From NCBI GenBank assembly GCA_036272935.1, contig DATAXP010000007.1, positions 1 through 44,901 on the forward strand: a DNA stretch of 44,901 nucleotides. Reading direction: 5' to 3'. The translations under genes and the position numbers were made by a program. This DNA is from DATAXP01 sp036272935. Its GTDB lineage: Bacteria > Planctomycetota > Planctomycetia > Pirellulales > PNKZ01. Shown in pieces: positions 38,296-44,901 of this stretch. The notes under the pieces are model-generated. The model was not told the DNA's origin. It saw only the letters and a program-made list of their open reading frames with translations, and did not search any database. Position 1 is the first letter of the stretch. Each line of letters opens with the position of its first letter.

Positions 38296-39503
38296 GTTTC
38301 CATCCTCGCGTGACGTAAGCCCGTGTGTGCAATGACGGCAGCTCCGGTAAGCGAACAGAGAATGACGAACGTCATCGAGGCAACCGGTGAGAGGGTCCAA
38401 AGCAATCCGACAAGCGTACTGGACACGAAATCCCCCGCTCCATTCACGGTAGCGAGCACGCCGAAGCCGACGCCGCGCGAGGAAGGAGGCAGAACAGTCG
38501 CCGCCGTGGTGTTTTCGAGAGTTTCCCAAACGCCCATGTACAGTCCCGAGATACCGAACACGATCGCGAATTTGACGAACGAATCGCCCGGCAGCATGAG
38601 CGCAACTGCCGGAACGACCGCAAAGCTGTATCCTACCGCGAGCACCCAATGCTTCGGGAGACGGTCGGCCAACGCACCGCTGGCGTAACAACTGACGGTA
38701 TAGATGACGTTGTAAAGGACGTAGAACATCATCGCGAGGTGTGCGGCATGCGTGACGCCATAATGAGGTGTCCATGCCTGGGTGGCCCAAAGAATGAGCA
38801 GCGTATTTGAGAAATCGCCGATCCCGGCGATGCCCACGCCGACGAGATACTCCTTGAACACTTTCGGCAGCGAATGGATGCTTCCCAAAAATCGGACGTG
38901 AGGCTGTGGCTCGTGCGGTTTTTCTTTGACCAATATTGCAATCAGAATGGCCGCGGCGCAACCAGGAATAAGCGTCAAAGCGAACACCCAGTGGAGCCCG
39001 AATGCCGCAGCGATCGCCAAAGACAGAAGGGGGCCGATCACTGCACCGGCGCTGTCCATCGCGCGCTCAAACCCGAATGCGCGACCGTAGGTTTCGGGCG
39101 TCGTCGCTTCGGTCAGAAGAACATTCCTCACGGGCGTACGTGCGCCCCGACCCAACCAGCCACCGACTCGCCCGAGCAGTACATGCCACCATTGCGTCGC
39201 CAAGGCAAAGCTGGCCATGCCACTCGCGGTGACGAAGTAACCGGCCACTGCTAATGGCTTGCGCCTCTGGAGTCGGTCGCTGTAGAGTCCCGAAAGCAAT
39301 TTGGCGAGGCTTGAGAACCCATCTGCCAATCCTTCAATGAAGCCCAATAGCGCGGAACTCGCGCCGAGCGTAGCCAATAAAGCAGGCATGGCGGTAGTCG
39401 CCATCTCGTGTCCGACATCGGAACACAAGCTCGCTAACCCGATACCGAGCACTGTCGAATTCAGCCAGCGACTTCGACGGCTTTGAGCGGTGGCGTGATG
39501 CAT
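38292..39503 (-). CDS. MFS transporter in the fluoride operon
   Basis: A 403-aa major-facilitator protein with about 12 hydrophobic segments. The loop 2-3 signature is visible as GLYSDRLQRRKPL, and a second as GALADRLPKHW. ATG 39503 overlaps the DUF190 stop (TGATG) and the gene ends overlapping eno (ATGA). Its place between DUF190 and eno under a fluoride riboswitch suggests export of fluoride-related or stress metabolites, though MFS proteins are diverse and the substrate cannot be read from sequence. Confidence 0.87.
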   Translation of the reverse strand: MHHATAQSRRSRWLNSTVLGIGLASLCSDVGHEMATTAMPALLATLGASSALLGFIEGLADGFSSLAKLLSGLYSDRLQRRKPLAVAGYFVTASGMASFALATQWWHVLLGRVGGWLGRGARTPVRNVLLTEATTPETYGRAFGFERAMDSAGAVIGPLLSLAIAAAFGLHWVFALTLIPGCAAAILIAILVKEKPHEPQPHVRFLGSIHSLPKVFKEYLVGVGIAGIGDFSNTLLILWATQAWTPHYGVTHAAHLAMMFYVLYNVIYTVSCYASGALADRLPKHWVLAVGYSFAVVPAVALMLPGDSFVKFAIVFGISGLYMGVWETLENTTAATVLPPSSRGVGFGVLATVNGAGDFVSSTLVGLLWTLSPVASMTFVILCSLTGAAVIAHTGLRHARMET

Positions 39504-40291
39504 CAGGAAGGCGCCTTGGCGAAGTTGCCGCGGTACTTGAGGATGCGCACGCTTTCGATCGTGATCATTCCCTCCTGCACGCATTCATCCAGGAATGGCA
39601 GCAGGAGCTCGATCCTACGGGCGCTCTCGACGATCTCGACGACGATCGGCAAGTCTGTCGAAAGATCGAGAAAGCGGTCGGTATGCACTCGGCTGGCTGC
39701 CCCGAAGCCCATTGAGCCATGCAACACGGTAGCGCCAGACAGCCCTAGCTCGTGTGCTTTCAGCACAATGGCACGATACAACGGTTCGCCCTGCCACACA
39801 TCCGACTCTCCGATAAAGACGCGCAATAGTTGGCCGTCTTCGCTGAACTTCATGATAGGCACCTCTTCGGCGGTGGGAACGGTGGATAGGTCGGCGATTT
39901 GTCCGGGCACCTGCAAATGCCCTTGGGCTTTCGCCGCGCCTGCAGCGCTGTGACGATAGACGAGCACGTGAGCTCGTTCGAGTGTGACAACTCCATCGGG
40001 AATGATCTCGGCTAATGTTGATAAAAAAGGACCGATCAGTAGCGCGCTATCGACGATTTCGACGATCACCGGCACGTGCTCTACGAGTGACCAAGGATGT
40101 GGCCAAAGGAGTTGCCCCGTGAAGTCCAAGCCACAACGGCCGCGGAGTAGCGTCGCACCTGCCAAGCCAGCCTGCTTCGCGCGCACGACGACTTCGTCGG
40201 ATGCGATCTTCCAGCCGTGATTGTCGGTGTTCCGCAGATAAACGCGGAGCAGTATTTGTTCGCCTTCGAGTTTCATGAGGGTCTCACTCAT
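39503..40291 (-). CDS. Double DUF190 (PII-like) protein
   Basis: A 262-aa protein made of two DUF190 domains in tandem. Domain 1 (about 10-110) shows LLRVYLRNTDNHGW, AGLAGATLLRGRCGLD, VPVIVEIVDS and GVVTLERAHVLVY. Domain 2 (about 140-255) shows LLRVFIGESDVWQG, LGLSGATVLHGSMGFG, LPIVVEIVES and GMITIESVRILKY. DUF190 proteins have a PII-like fold and often sit next to crcB, usually as single-domain proteins of about 110 aa; a fused pair is less common. A regulator or partner of the CrcB channel is plausible. The start overlaps the crcB stop (ATGA); ATG 40276 is an alternative. Confidence 0.92.
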   Translation of the reverse strand: MSETLMKLEGEQILLRVYLRNTDNHGWKIASDEVVVRAKQAGLAGATLLRGRCGLDFTGQLLWPHPWSLVEHVPVIVEIVDSALLIGPFLSTLAEIIPDGVVTLERAHVLVYRHSAAGAAKAQGHLQVPGQIADLSTVPTAEEVPIMKFSEDGQLLRVFIGESDVWQGEPLYRAIVLKAHELGLSGATVLHGSMGFGAASRVHTDRFLDLSTDLPIVVEIVESARRIELLLPFLDECVQEGMITIESVRILKYRGNFAKAPS

Positions 40292-40692
40292 TTCGACAAG
40301 GCTAGAACGATGCCCAACCGCACAGCCAGCAAACCCAAGACAACACTCGCAATCATGTAGCCCATTCCTGCCAGACTTTCACCGTCGCGAATCAATCCAT
40401 TGGTTTCCCACTCAAAGGTCGAGAACGTGGTGTACGACCCGACGAAACCGACTGCGATCATCAATCGCAAATCGTCTGGCCGTATCCACGGGTGGCCGTC
40501 AAGCGACAACCGCTCTGTGAGCACGGTCGAGATCCAGCCGAGAAACAGGCTGCCAGTAATATTGATGAAGAACGTGCCGTAGGGAAGGTTGGTTCCCAGG
40601 AGCCTGGCGGCCGCGGTTCCGACACCCCAGCGGGTCAGGCCGCCACCGGCCGATCCCAGCGCGACCAAGACGATTTGAAGAAGGATTCGCAT
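40288..40692 (-). CDS. crcB: CrcB/Fluc fluoride ion channel
   Basis: A 134-aa inner-membrane protein with four membrane helices, forming dual-topology dimers that release fluoride. Family motifs are GSAGGGLTRWG, GTFFINITGSLFLG and the pore block GFVGSYTTFSTFEWE with the Phe pair region. ATG 40692 was chosen because GAGGAG lies 8 nt upstream; the open frame to 40758 would start inside the riboswitch terminator. It is first in the operon crcB-DUF190-MFS-eno and is controlled by the upstream riboswitch. Confidence 0.96.
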   Translation of the reverse strand: MRILLQIVLVALGSAGGGLTRWGVGTAAARLLGTNLPYGTFFINITGSLFLGWISTVLTERLSLDGHPWIRPDDLRLMIAVGFVGSYTTFSTFEWETNGLIRDGESLAGMGYMIASVVLGLLAVRLGIVLALSK

Positions 40693-40756
40693 TCGCGCAG
40701 TCTCCTCGCCTTGTTGGATATTTTCACTAGCAGACAGCGGCGTTATGTTGGCGCGC

Positions 40757-40783
40757 AAAAAAACCTCGCACTTGCGGCGAGGT
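40757..40783 (-). terminator. Intrinsic terminator of the riboswitch expression platform
   Basis: On the minus strand ACCTCGC (40777-40783) and GCGAGGT (40763-40769) form a 7-bp stem with a 7-nt loop, followed by seven U residues (40757-40763). It lies 65 nt before the crcB ATG, so it must be overcome for expression. Confidence 0.85.
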
Positions 40784-40791
40784 CTTTTGAA

Positions 40792-40870
40792 ACCCCTACC
40801 GCAGCTTATTCCAGCTCGGTAGGAGTCATCAGCCCGTAGGGCGGTTACTTGGGGGACTCCATCCCCTTGG
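40792..40870 (-). promoter_or_regulatory. Fluoride (crcB-motif) riboswitch with switching hairpin
   Basis: The minus-strand aptamer (about 40817-40866) shows the conserved blocks GGGGATGGAGTCCCCC (40851-40866), AACCGCC (40840-40846) and GGCTGATGACTCCTACCG (40817-40834), as in characterised fluoride riboswitches. The 3' end ACTCCTACCG also pairs with CGGTAGGGGT (40792-40801), giving a 10-bp switching hairpin with a 4-bp inner extension (AGCT/AGCT). Fluoride with Mg should stabilise the aptamer and allow read-through into crcB. The aptamer starts a few nt after the predicted transcription start. Confidence 0.95.
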
Positions 40871-40880
40871 CTATTCCTCC

Positions 40881-40909
40881 ATTAAACTTAATCTCTGGGT
40901 TCCGGTCAA
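40881..40909 (-). promoter_or_regulatory. Promoter of the fluoride operon
   Basis: On the minus strand TTGACC (40904-40909), 17 nt, TTTAAT (40881-40886). Initiation near 40874 places the transcript start just before the riboswitch aptamer. Confidence 0.75.
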
Positions 40910-40912
40910 ATT

Positions 40913-40941
40913 TTGGAACGCGGCATGCCGTCCGCCATAAG
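40913..40941 (+). promoter_or_regulatory. Possible promoter of the dynamin-like gene
   Basis: TTGGAA (40913-40918), 17 nt, CATAAG (40936-40941), with the perfect palindrome CGGCATGCCG (40921-40930) in the spacer. It is a weak match, back to back with the fluoride promoter. Confidence 0.4.
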
Positions 40942-40973
40942 AAAAAGGCAATCCCCGCCAGGAACTTAGTCGA

Positions 40974-43022
40974 ATGACCGCGTTCAACGAATTGCAGCAA
41001 AAAGTCGTCGCCACGAGCTTTCTCGAAATGCACCGCGAGATGTCGGAGCTGGAAGCTCTGATCGCGCAGAGTTCATCGGCCTCGGTGTTATCGCAGTATG
41101 TCCCCGACCTGTCGCCGACCGAGATCAAGGTCGTTCATGATTATTTCGCCCGCATCCGAACGACGATGCTCGCCTATTTGAAGGAGCAGGACATTCCCTT
41201 GAAATCGCGTCCGGTGAGCTTGCGGTGGGCATTGCAAACCGGCGCGACAATGCTCAGCGTCGCCATCGCGGAAATGGGGCCCGAAAAAATGCGCGGCTAT
41301 GGGACGCTTTCGGATGAGGGGCGCGCACAGGTCACGAAAGTCCAGGAAGAATTGGATCGACTGGTCGATCGCGTCGCGGCCTATCTGCGCCAGCGCCACG
41401 AGCAGGACATGGCGCAGCGCCTCGCCCGGCTGAAATCAATGCCCGCCGGCGCGGAGACGCTCCAGGCGCTCGACAGAATCACGTCGCGCTGGGGCTTGGT
41501 CGAGTTTCGACCCTTACTGGATTCAGTGATCCAGCGGCTCGAATCGCCCGAATTCGAGATTGCCGTGTTTGGACGAGTAAGCTCTGGCAAGTCGTCGTTG
41601 CTCAATCACGTCGCCGGCATGGACGTGCTGCCGGTCGGAATCACCCCCGTCACGGCGGTTCCGACACGCATCGTGCGCGGCCCACGGGCGACGGCGATCG
41701 TGTCGCTGGCCGAAGTTGCGCCGCATGAAATACCCATCCATGAACTGAGCGAATATGCCTCTGAGGATCGCAATCCTGGCAATCAAAAGCATGTGACCGA
41801 TATCCTCGTGCGGCTTCCATCGCCAAGGCTGCGCGAAGGGGTCGTGCTGATCGATACGCCGGGACTTGGCTCGTTGGCCCTCGTCGGAGCGGCGCAAACC
41901 TTGGCCTACCTGCCGCGCTGCGATTTGGGAATCGTGCTTCTCGACGCATCGCAGACGTTGAACCAGGAGGACTTGAGTGTGCTGCGTTTGCTGTTCGATG
42001 CCGGCGTTCCTGCGCAGGTATTGCTCAGCAAGGCCGACATGCTCTCACCTGCCGATCGCCAGCGCATGGTCGAATACATCCAGACGCAGGTCAAGCGTGA
42101 ATTGGGGGCGGACCTTGCAATCCGTCCAGTCAGCACGGTCGGCGCAGACGAGCGGTTGCTTCAGGAGTGGTTCGACGGCGAAGTCGAGCCTCTGTTCGAC
42201 CAGCAGCGCGCGTTGGTTGAGGATTCGTTGCATCGCAAGATCGCCGTCGTACGAGAATCGGTCATCGCAGTTCTCGAAACGCTACTGGCGAAGCGACAGG
42301 GAAATACGCACGGCGACAACGTCGGGGGCAACGCGTCGCAAATCAAATCGCTGCTCGAAGGCTCCGATCGCGAGTTACAGCAGGCCAAGGCAATGTTGCA
42401 AGCATGGGCTTCGAACGACACGGCCCTCGCTGCTGAAACGCTGGACGCCGCGGCTCATGGCATCGCCACGCGACCAAGCGACGATGGCCAAGCGGCCGCT
42501 GCATTTGTTGATGCGCTCAAACAGACGTTCGACCAACGCGGCCACGCGGCCTACGGACTGCTCGAAGGTCTGCAACGTTCGCTGGAACAATCGCTGACGG
42601 CGCTTCAGAAAGCGATGCCCGGCGCGCCAGTGGACCTCGCTCCGATTCAACAATTTGCTCTGCGAGGACTGCCGTCGGCCGACACTGCGTATTTCTCAGA
42701 GCGGCGCGTCGAAGCGCTACCGTGGTGGTCGCGGCTAGCGCCACAGTTCGCTACCGCCTCGGCGCATCGCACCCTGGAGGCGCAGTTGGGCCCTGAGGTG
42801 CGTAGCGCCGTCGCGCTTTACGATCGTCAGCTCAAAGCATGGATCCGCAAAAATCTGGCCGAGATCGAGGAGCTATATGAGTCGCAAGCCGGCTTCTTCC
42901 GCGAGCAAGCTCGCCGGCTAACAGCAGATGTCGAGGGAATCGAAGCCGATGCGCAAACTGCGGACTTGCAGGGCGATTTGGACGAACTTCACCGCGCGGA
43001 AGGTTCAGTCGGTACTGGATAA
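40974..43022 (+). CDS. Bacterial dynamin-like GTPase
   Basis: A 682-aa large GTPase. A helical N-terminus (about 1-185) precedes the GTPase domain: G1 FGRVSSGKSSLLNH (about 202), G2 Thr in PVGITPVTAVPT, G3 LIDTPGLGS, and G4 LSKAD. Long helical regions follow (about 415-680), as in the stalk of dynamin-family proteins that remodel membranes. No membrane span is clear. AGGA precedes ATG 40974 by about 10 nt. It is divergent from the fluoride operon and shares only about 280 bp with it. Known relatives act in membrane-stress responses or phage defence; neither is shown here. Confidence 0.88.
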   Translation: MTAFNELQQKVVATSFLEMHREMSELEALIAQSSSASVLSQYVPDLSPTEIKVVHDYFARIRTTMLAYLKEQDIPLKSRPVSLRWALQTGATMLSVAIAEMGPEKMRGYGTLSDEGRAQVTKVQEELDRLVDRVAAYLRQRHEQDMAQRLARLKSMPAGAETLQALDRITSRWGLVEFRPLLDSVIQRLESPEFEIAVFGRVSSGKSSLLNHVAGMDVLPVGITPVTAVPTRIVRGPRATAIVSLAEVAPHEIPIHELSEYASEDRNPGNQKHVTDILVRLPSPRLREGVVLIDTPGLGSLALVGAAQTLAYLPRCDLGIVLLDASQTLNQEDLSVLRLLFDAGVPAQVLLSKADMLSPADRQRMVEYIQTQVKRELGADLAIRPVSTVGADERLLQEWFDGEVEPLFDQQRALVEDSLHRKIAVVRESVIAVLETLLAKRQGNTHGDNVGGNASQIKSLLEGSDRELQQAKAMLQAWASNDTALAAETLDAAAHGIATRPSDDGQAAAAFVDALKQTFDQRGHAAYGLLEGLQRSLEQSLTALQKAMPGAPVDLAPIQQFALRGLPSADTAYFSERRVEALPWWSRLAPQFATASAHRTLEAQLGPEVRSAVALYDRQLKAWIRKNLAEIEELYESQAGFFREQARRLTADVEGIEADAQTADLQGDLDELHRAEGSVGTG

Positions 43023-43028
43023 CACGAC

Positions 43029-43241
43029 TCAACGCCGAAGTTTGGCCCAAAACCCGAGGCTATAGGCGCTCATCAGCACGAGCGTCCAGGCAATTGCCGA
43101 ATAACTCGGAAAACGGTTGAAGATCACGCACGCCAGCCCGACGTAAAGCAGGACACTTCCAAGAATGATGGCGCTACCCCACCAGGGCCAGCTACCGCGT
43201 TGGGATGTGGGTGGTGCAGCGGAACGGCGATGCGGAAGCAT
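43029..43241 (-). CDS. Small two-helix membrane protein
   Basis: A 70-aa protein with two hydrophobic segments, SAIILGSVLLYVGLACVIF and YSAIAWTLVLMSAYSLGFW, and a basic end (AKLRR). GGA lies 8 nt before ATG 43241. It is 21 bp after the preceding small membrane gene and ends close to the convergent dynamin stop. I do not recognise a family. It probably belongs to the sbtA transcript. Confidence 0.6.
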   Translation of the reverse strand: MLPHRRSAAPPTSQRGSWPWWGSAIILGSVLLYVGLACVIFNRFPSYSAIAWTLVLMSAYSLGFWAKLRR

Positions 43242-43262
43242 GACGGCATTCCATTCACCGCG

Positions 43263-43427
43263 TCAGCGGTTCAAAAAGCTGACCACGATAAAAAACACGA
43301 CGACAAACAAACCTATGAGTGGCCACCAGTCACGCATCGTCCATCGAACCCTTCTGGGGGACAGTCCGAAGTGGCGACGAACGTCGTGCCCATTGGTCGC
43401 CTTGAACCTTAACCGATACATTTTCAT
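43263..43427 (-). CDS. Small single-helix membrane protein downstream of sbtA
   Basis: A 54-aa protein: a basic N-terminal half (KMYRLRFKATNGHDVRRHFG, RRVRWTMRDW) then one strongly hydrophobic segment (PLIGLFVVVFFIVVSFLNR) at the C-terminus. GAGG with 6-nt spacing overlaps the sbtA stop codon, and the gene begins 8 bp after it, so translation is coupled to sbtA. No family recognised; a tail-anchored accessory subunit is a possibility. Confidence 0.6.
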   Translation of the reverse strand: MKMYRLRFKATNGHDVRRHFGLSPRRVRWTMRDWWPLIGLFVVVFFIVVSFLNR

Positions 43428-43435
43428 GGCGTACC

Positions 43436-44821
43436 TCACGCAGTGTGGACGACCGTGATGGGCCAGTATGCGAAAAGCGCTTCGGCAATTTTGCTGTAGA
43501 CGGTGATGCCGATCGTCACGTTGTAAGAGAAGGTCAGGCCCAACGACGCCGCCAACGGCAGAGTCGGGCTCGCCTCCGGAATGGCCAGCCTCTGAATGGC
43601 CGGCACGGCGATATACGAGGCAGCGGCGCATAGCACTGCAAAGACGGTGTACGTGCCGATCGAGAATTCGACGCCGACAAGCTGTCCGTAGATGTGGGCC
43701 ACCACCATGCCGAACGTCGCGAAGATATTGGGAGCGATGATGGCGAAGGCGATGAACCTCCACCCGGCCGTGTGCAGATCGCCAAGCCGGCGCGACGCGG
43801 TCATCCCCATTTCCAAGAGGTACAGGCAAAGCAGCCCGTGGAACAACGTGACAAAGACCGGATTGTCCTTGTCCACGACCGACTGGCCTTGCAATTGCCC
43901 CACGAACCCGACGGCGATCCCTCCGAACAACAGGTAGATGCCTGAATTCAAGAACACTTCATGCAGCAGCTCGGCACTGAAGATGCTTACCGGCTTCAAT
44001 TCGCCGCCATTCTGTTCCTCAACGGCGATCCGTTTCTTATGCCGCCGATGCGAATGGGATATCGGAGGCGGCGCGATGTCGAACGATGACGACGATTGAT
44101 ATCCAGCCTCGTCGGGCATGTTCCCCAACGAGTCCATGCCGGCGCGTCGCAGACGAGAAACGAGAAACAGCCCCACCAGGCAGCCGGGAATCTCCATCAC
44201 GGCCAACATCACCGGCATGAACGAGGCTTCGCGATAGCGCGCGCTAAGTTCAGCCGCGGTCCGAACGCGCTCGACGGATACGCCCTCTTGTTGCCAATGA
44301 TCAAGCGTGGGCGTATCGGCAAGCCCCCCTTCGACCTTTCTTAAGTCGACTTCCTTGAAGCCCAGTTGGCTCGGTGAAACGCCCGCGACGGCAAGCGCCG
44401 AGGTCAAAGCGGTGGCCTGCATGATGCCGAGTGCCCCAAGACAGGTCGCGAACGTCCCGGCCGAGTCAGAGCCATAGTAGGCGCCAACCGTTGCCGCATC
44501 GACGCGCCGTAGGTTGGTCATTGCGCGAAGCGTCGCATACGCCGCGACACCGATCGTAAAGTTCGTGATGAAGCCAACGACCATAAATCCCAAGGCTCGA
44601 TACAACATCGCCGGATCGTGCTCAGCTAAGGCCGCTAACTCCTCGCCCCCTTTCCAGCCGATCGCGATCAGTAGGTAGATCACCAGCCCTTGGTACACTA
44701 CCGGTGGAAACTCGATGGCAACCTTCACGATCGGCGCCAAGAATCCCATATAGAAGAACAGTAATTGATTACCGACTTGAACTTGCGCCCTGTGCGAAGT
44801 GGTGGTAATCTCCGCGGTCAT
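43436..44821 (-). CDS. SbtA-type sodium-dependent bicarbonate transporter family permease
   Basis: A 461-aa permease with about 10 membrane segments in two inverted halves. Family landmarks are VIYLLIAIGWKGGEEL, VGAYYGSDSAGTFATCLGAL, and in the second half EVFLNSGIYLLFGGIAVGFV, LLEMGMTASRRLGDL and LAASLGLTFSYNVTIGI. The cytosolic loop (about 240-290) is His/Lys-rich and longer than in cyanobacterial SbtA (about 370 aa in all). SbtA normally pairs with the PII-like SbtB; none is adjacent here, only two small membrane proteins. The N-terminus is uncertain because the start codon overlaps the start of a divergent transposase-like gene. Confidence 0.85.
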   Translation of the reverse strand: MTAEITTTSHRAQVQVGNQLLFFYMGFLAPIVKVAIEFPPVVYQGLVIYLLIAIGWKGGEELAALAEHDPAMLYRALGFMVVGFITNFTIGVAAYATLRAMTNLRRVDAATVGAYYGSDSAGTFATCLGALGIMQATALTSALAVAGVSPSQLGFKEVDLRKVEGGLADTPTLDHWQQEGVSVERVRTAAELSARYREASFMPVMLAVMEIPGCLVGLFLVSRLRRAGMDSLGNMPDEAGYQSSSSFDIAPPPISHSHRRHKKRIAVEEQNGGELKPVSIFSAELLHEVFLNSGIYLLFGGIAVGFVGQLQGQSVVDKDNPVFVTLFHGLLCLYLLEMGMTASRRLGDLHTAGWRFIAFAIIAPNIFATFGMVVAHIYGQLVGVEFSIGTYTVFAVLCAAASYIAVPAIQRLAIPEASPTLPLAASLGLTFSYNVTIGITVYSKIAEALFAYWPITVVHTA

Positions 44822-44901
44822 GGACGCGGAACGATCTCGAAACGATTGTCCTGGCTGTGCTCAACTGCGGCAAGAAGTGCAGATGTTGCGTGAGCAAGTC
44901 G
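44820..44901 (+). CDS. Start of a probable IS66-family transposase, partial
   Basis: The frame from ATG 44820 to the window edge encodes MDAERSRNDCPGCAQLRQEV and QMLREQV, a CPGC knuckle followed by a leucine-heptad coil, as at the beginning of many planctomycete IS66 transposases. Only 27 codons are visible, so the call rests on that N-terminus. Its start codon overlaps that of sbtA on the other strand. Confidence 0.5.
   Translation, partial: MDAERSRNDCPGCAQLRQEVQMLREQV

Noticed and set aside
38296..38961. Open frame extending enolase upstream
   Set aside because: It is antisense-free but overlaps the MFS coding sequence in another frame; ATG 38295 gives the standard enolase N-terminus and couples to the MFS stop.

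Overview
The window looks like chromosomal DNA of a planctomycete, most likely order Pirellulales. Base composition is GC-rich throughout. A giant secreted protease opens with a LEPR-XLL-like secretion motif (LEGRRVLSA). Other planctomycete signs are a DUF1571 lipoprotein-like protein, a hybrid kinase of nearly 2000 residues, a thioredoxin/YHS fusion, and an R/G/Q-rich N-terminus on Rho. Genes sit in short operons on both strands. No CRISPR array, rRNA or complete tRNA is visible.

Left part (1-20.3 kb): a partial S53 protease with Ig-like and beta-helix repeats; a VOC protein divergent from an SDR dehydrogenase; a three-gene minus operon (fatty-acid desaturase, MetX-like hydrolase, type III glutamine synthetase GlnT); a secreted beta-helix protein; a penicillin-acylase-family Ntn hydrolase preceded by a 29-residue very basic protein with its own consensus promoter; a thioredoxin-YHS fusion; rho; a DUF1571 protein; and a tail-specific protease. 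Three compound palindromes with one architecture (outer stem plus two inner hairpins) sit at gene borders. Between the thioredoxin gene and rho lie a near-consensus promoter and about 700 nt packed with perfect hairpins, a candidate structured RNA or long rho leader.

Centre (20.4-34.9 kb): a signalling neighbourhood. On the minus strand are a membrane-anchored GGDEF diguanylate cyclase with a peroxiredoxin and a CbiX-type chelatase, then a FadL porin and a PilZ-like protein. Divergent from these is a tight operon: Hpt domain, HD-GYP response regulator, and a 1965-aa hybrid kinase (degenerate Ser/Thr kinase, AAA ATPase, TPR-like region, GAF, HisKA, HATPase, two REC domains). A methyltransferase resembling the 3-OH-PAME synthase family follows in convergent orientation, then a secreted alpha/beta hydrolase.

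Right part (35-44.9 kb): this looks like an accessory region. It begins at a 47-nt 3' fragment of tRNA-His (anticodon arm to C73), the usual scar of tRNA-targeted integration. It carries a higBA toxin-antitoxin pair with twin operators, a fic gene broken into two inverted pieces beside a perfect 21-bp inverted repeat, and a fluoride-defence operon. That operon (crcB, a double DUF190 gene, an MFS transporter and enolase, joined by overlapping start/stop codons) is led by a consensus promoter and a clear fluoride riboswitch whose leader can be folded as a three-helix switch. Divergent from it is a dynamin-like GTPase. An SbtA-type bicarbonate transporter followed by two small membrane proteins comes next, and the window ends in the start of a probable IS66 transposase.

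The strongest discoveries are the fluoride riboswitch/enolase operon with its unusual expression platform, the candidate RNA upstream of rho, the tRNA-His scar, the scrambled fic gene and the three-copy palindrome family.
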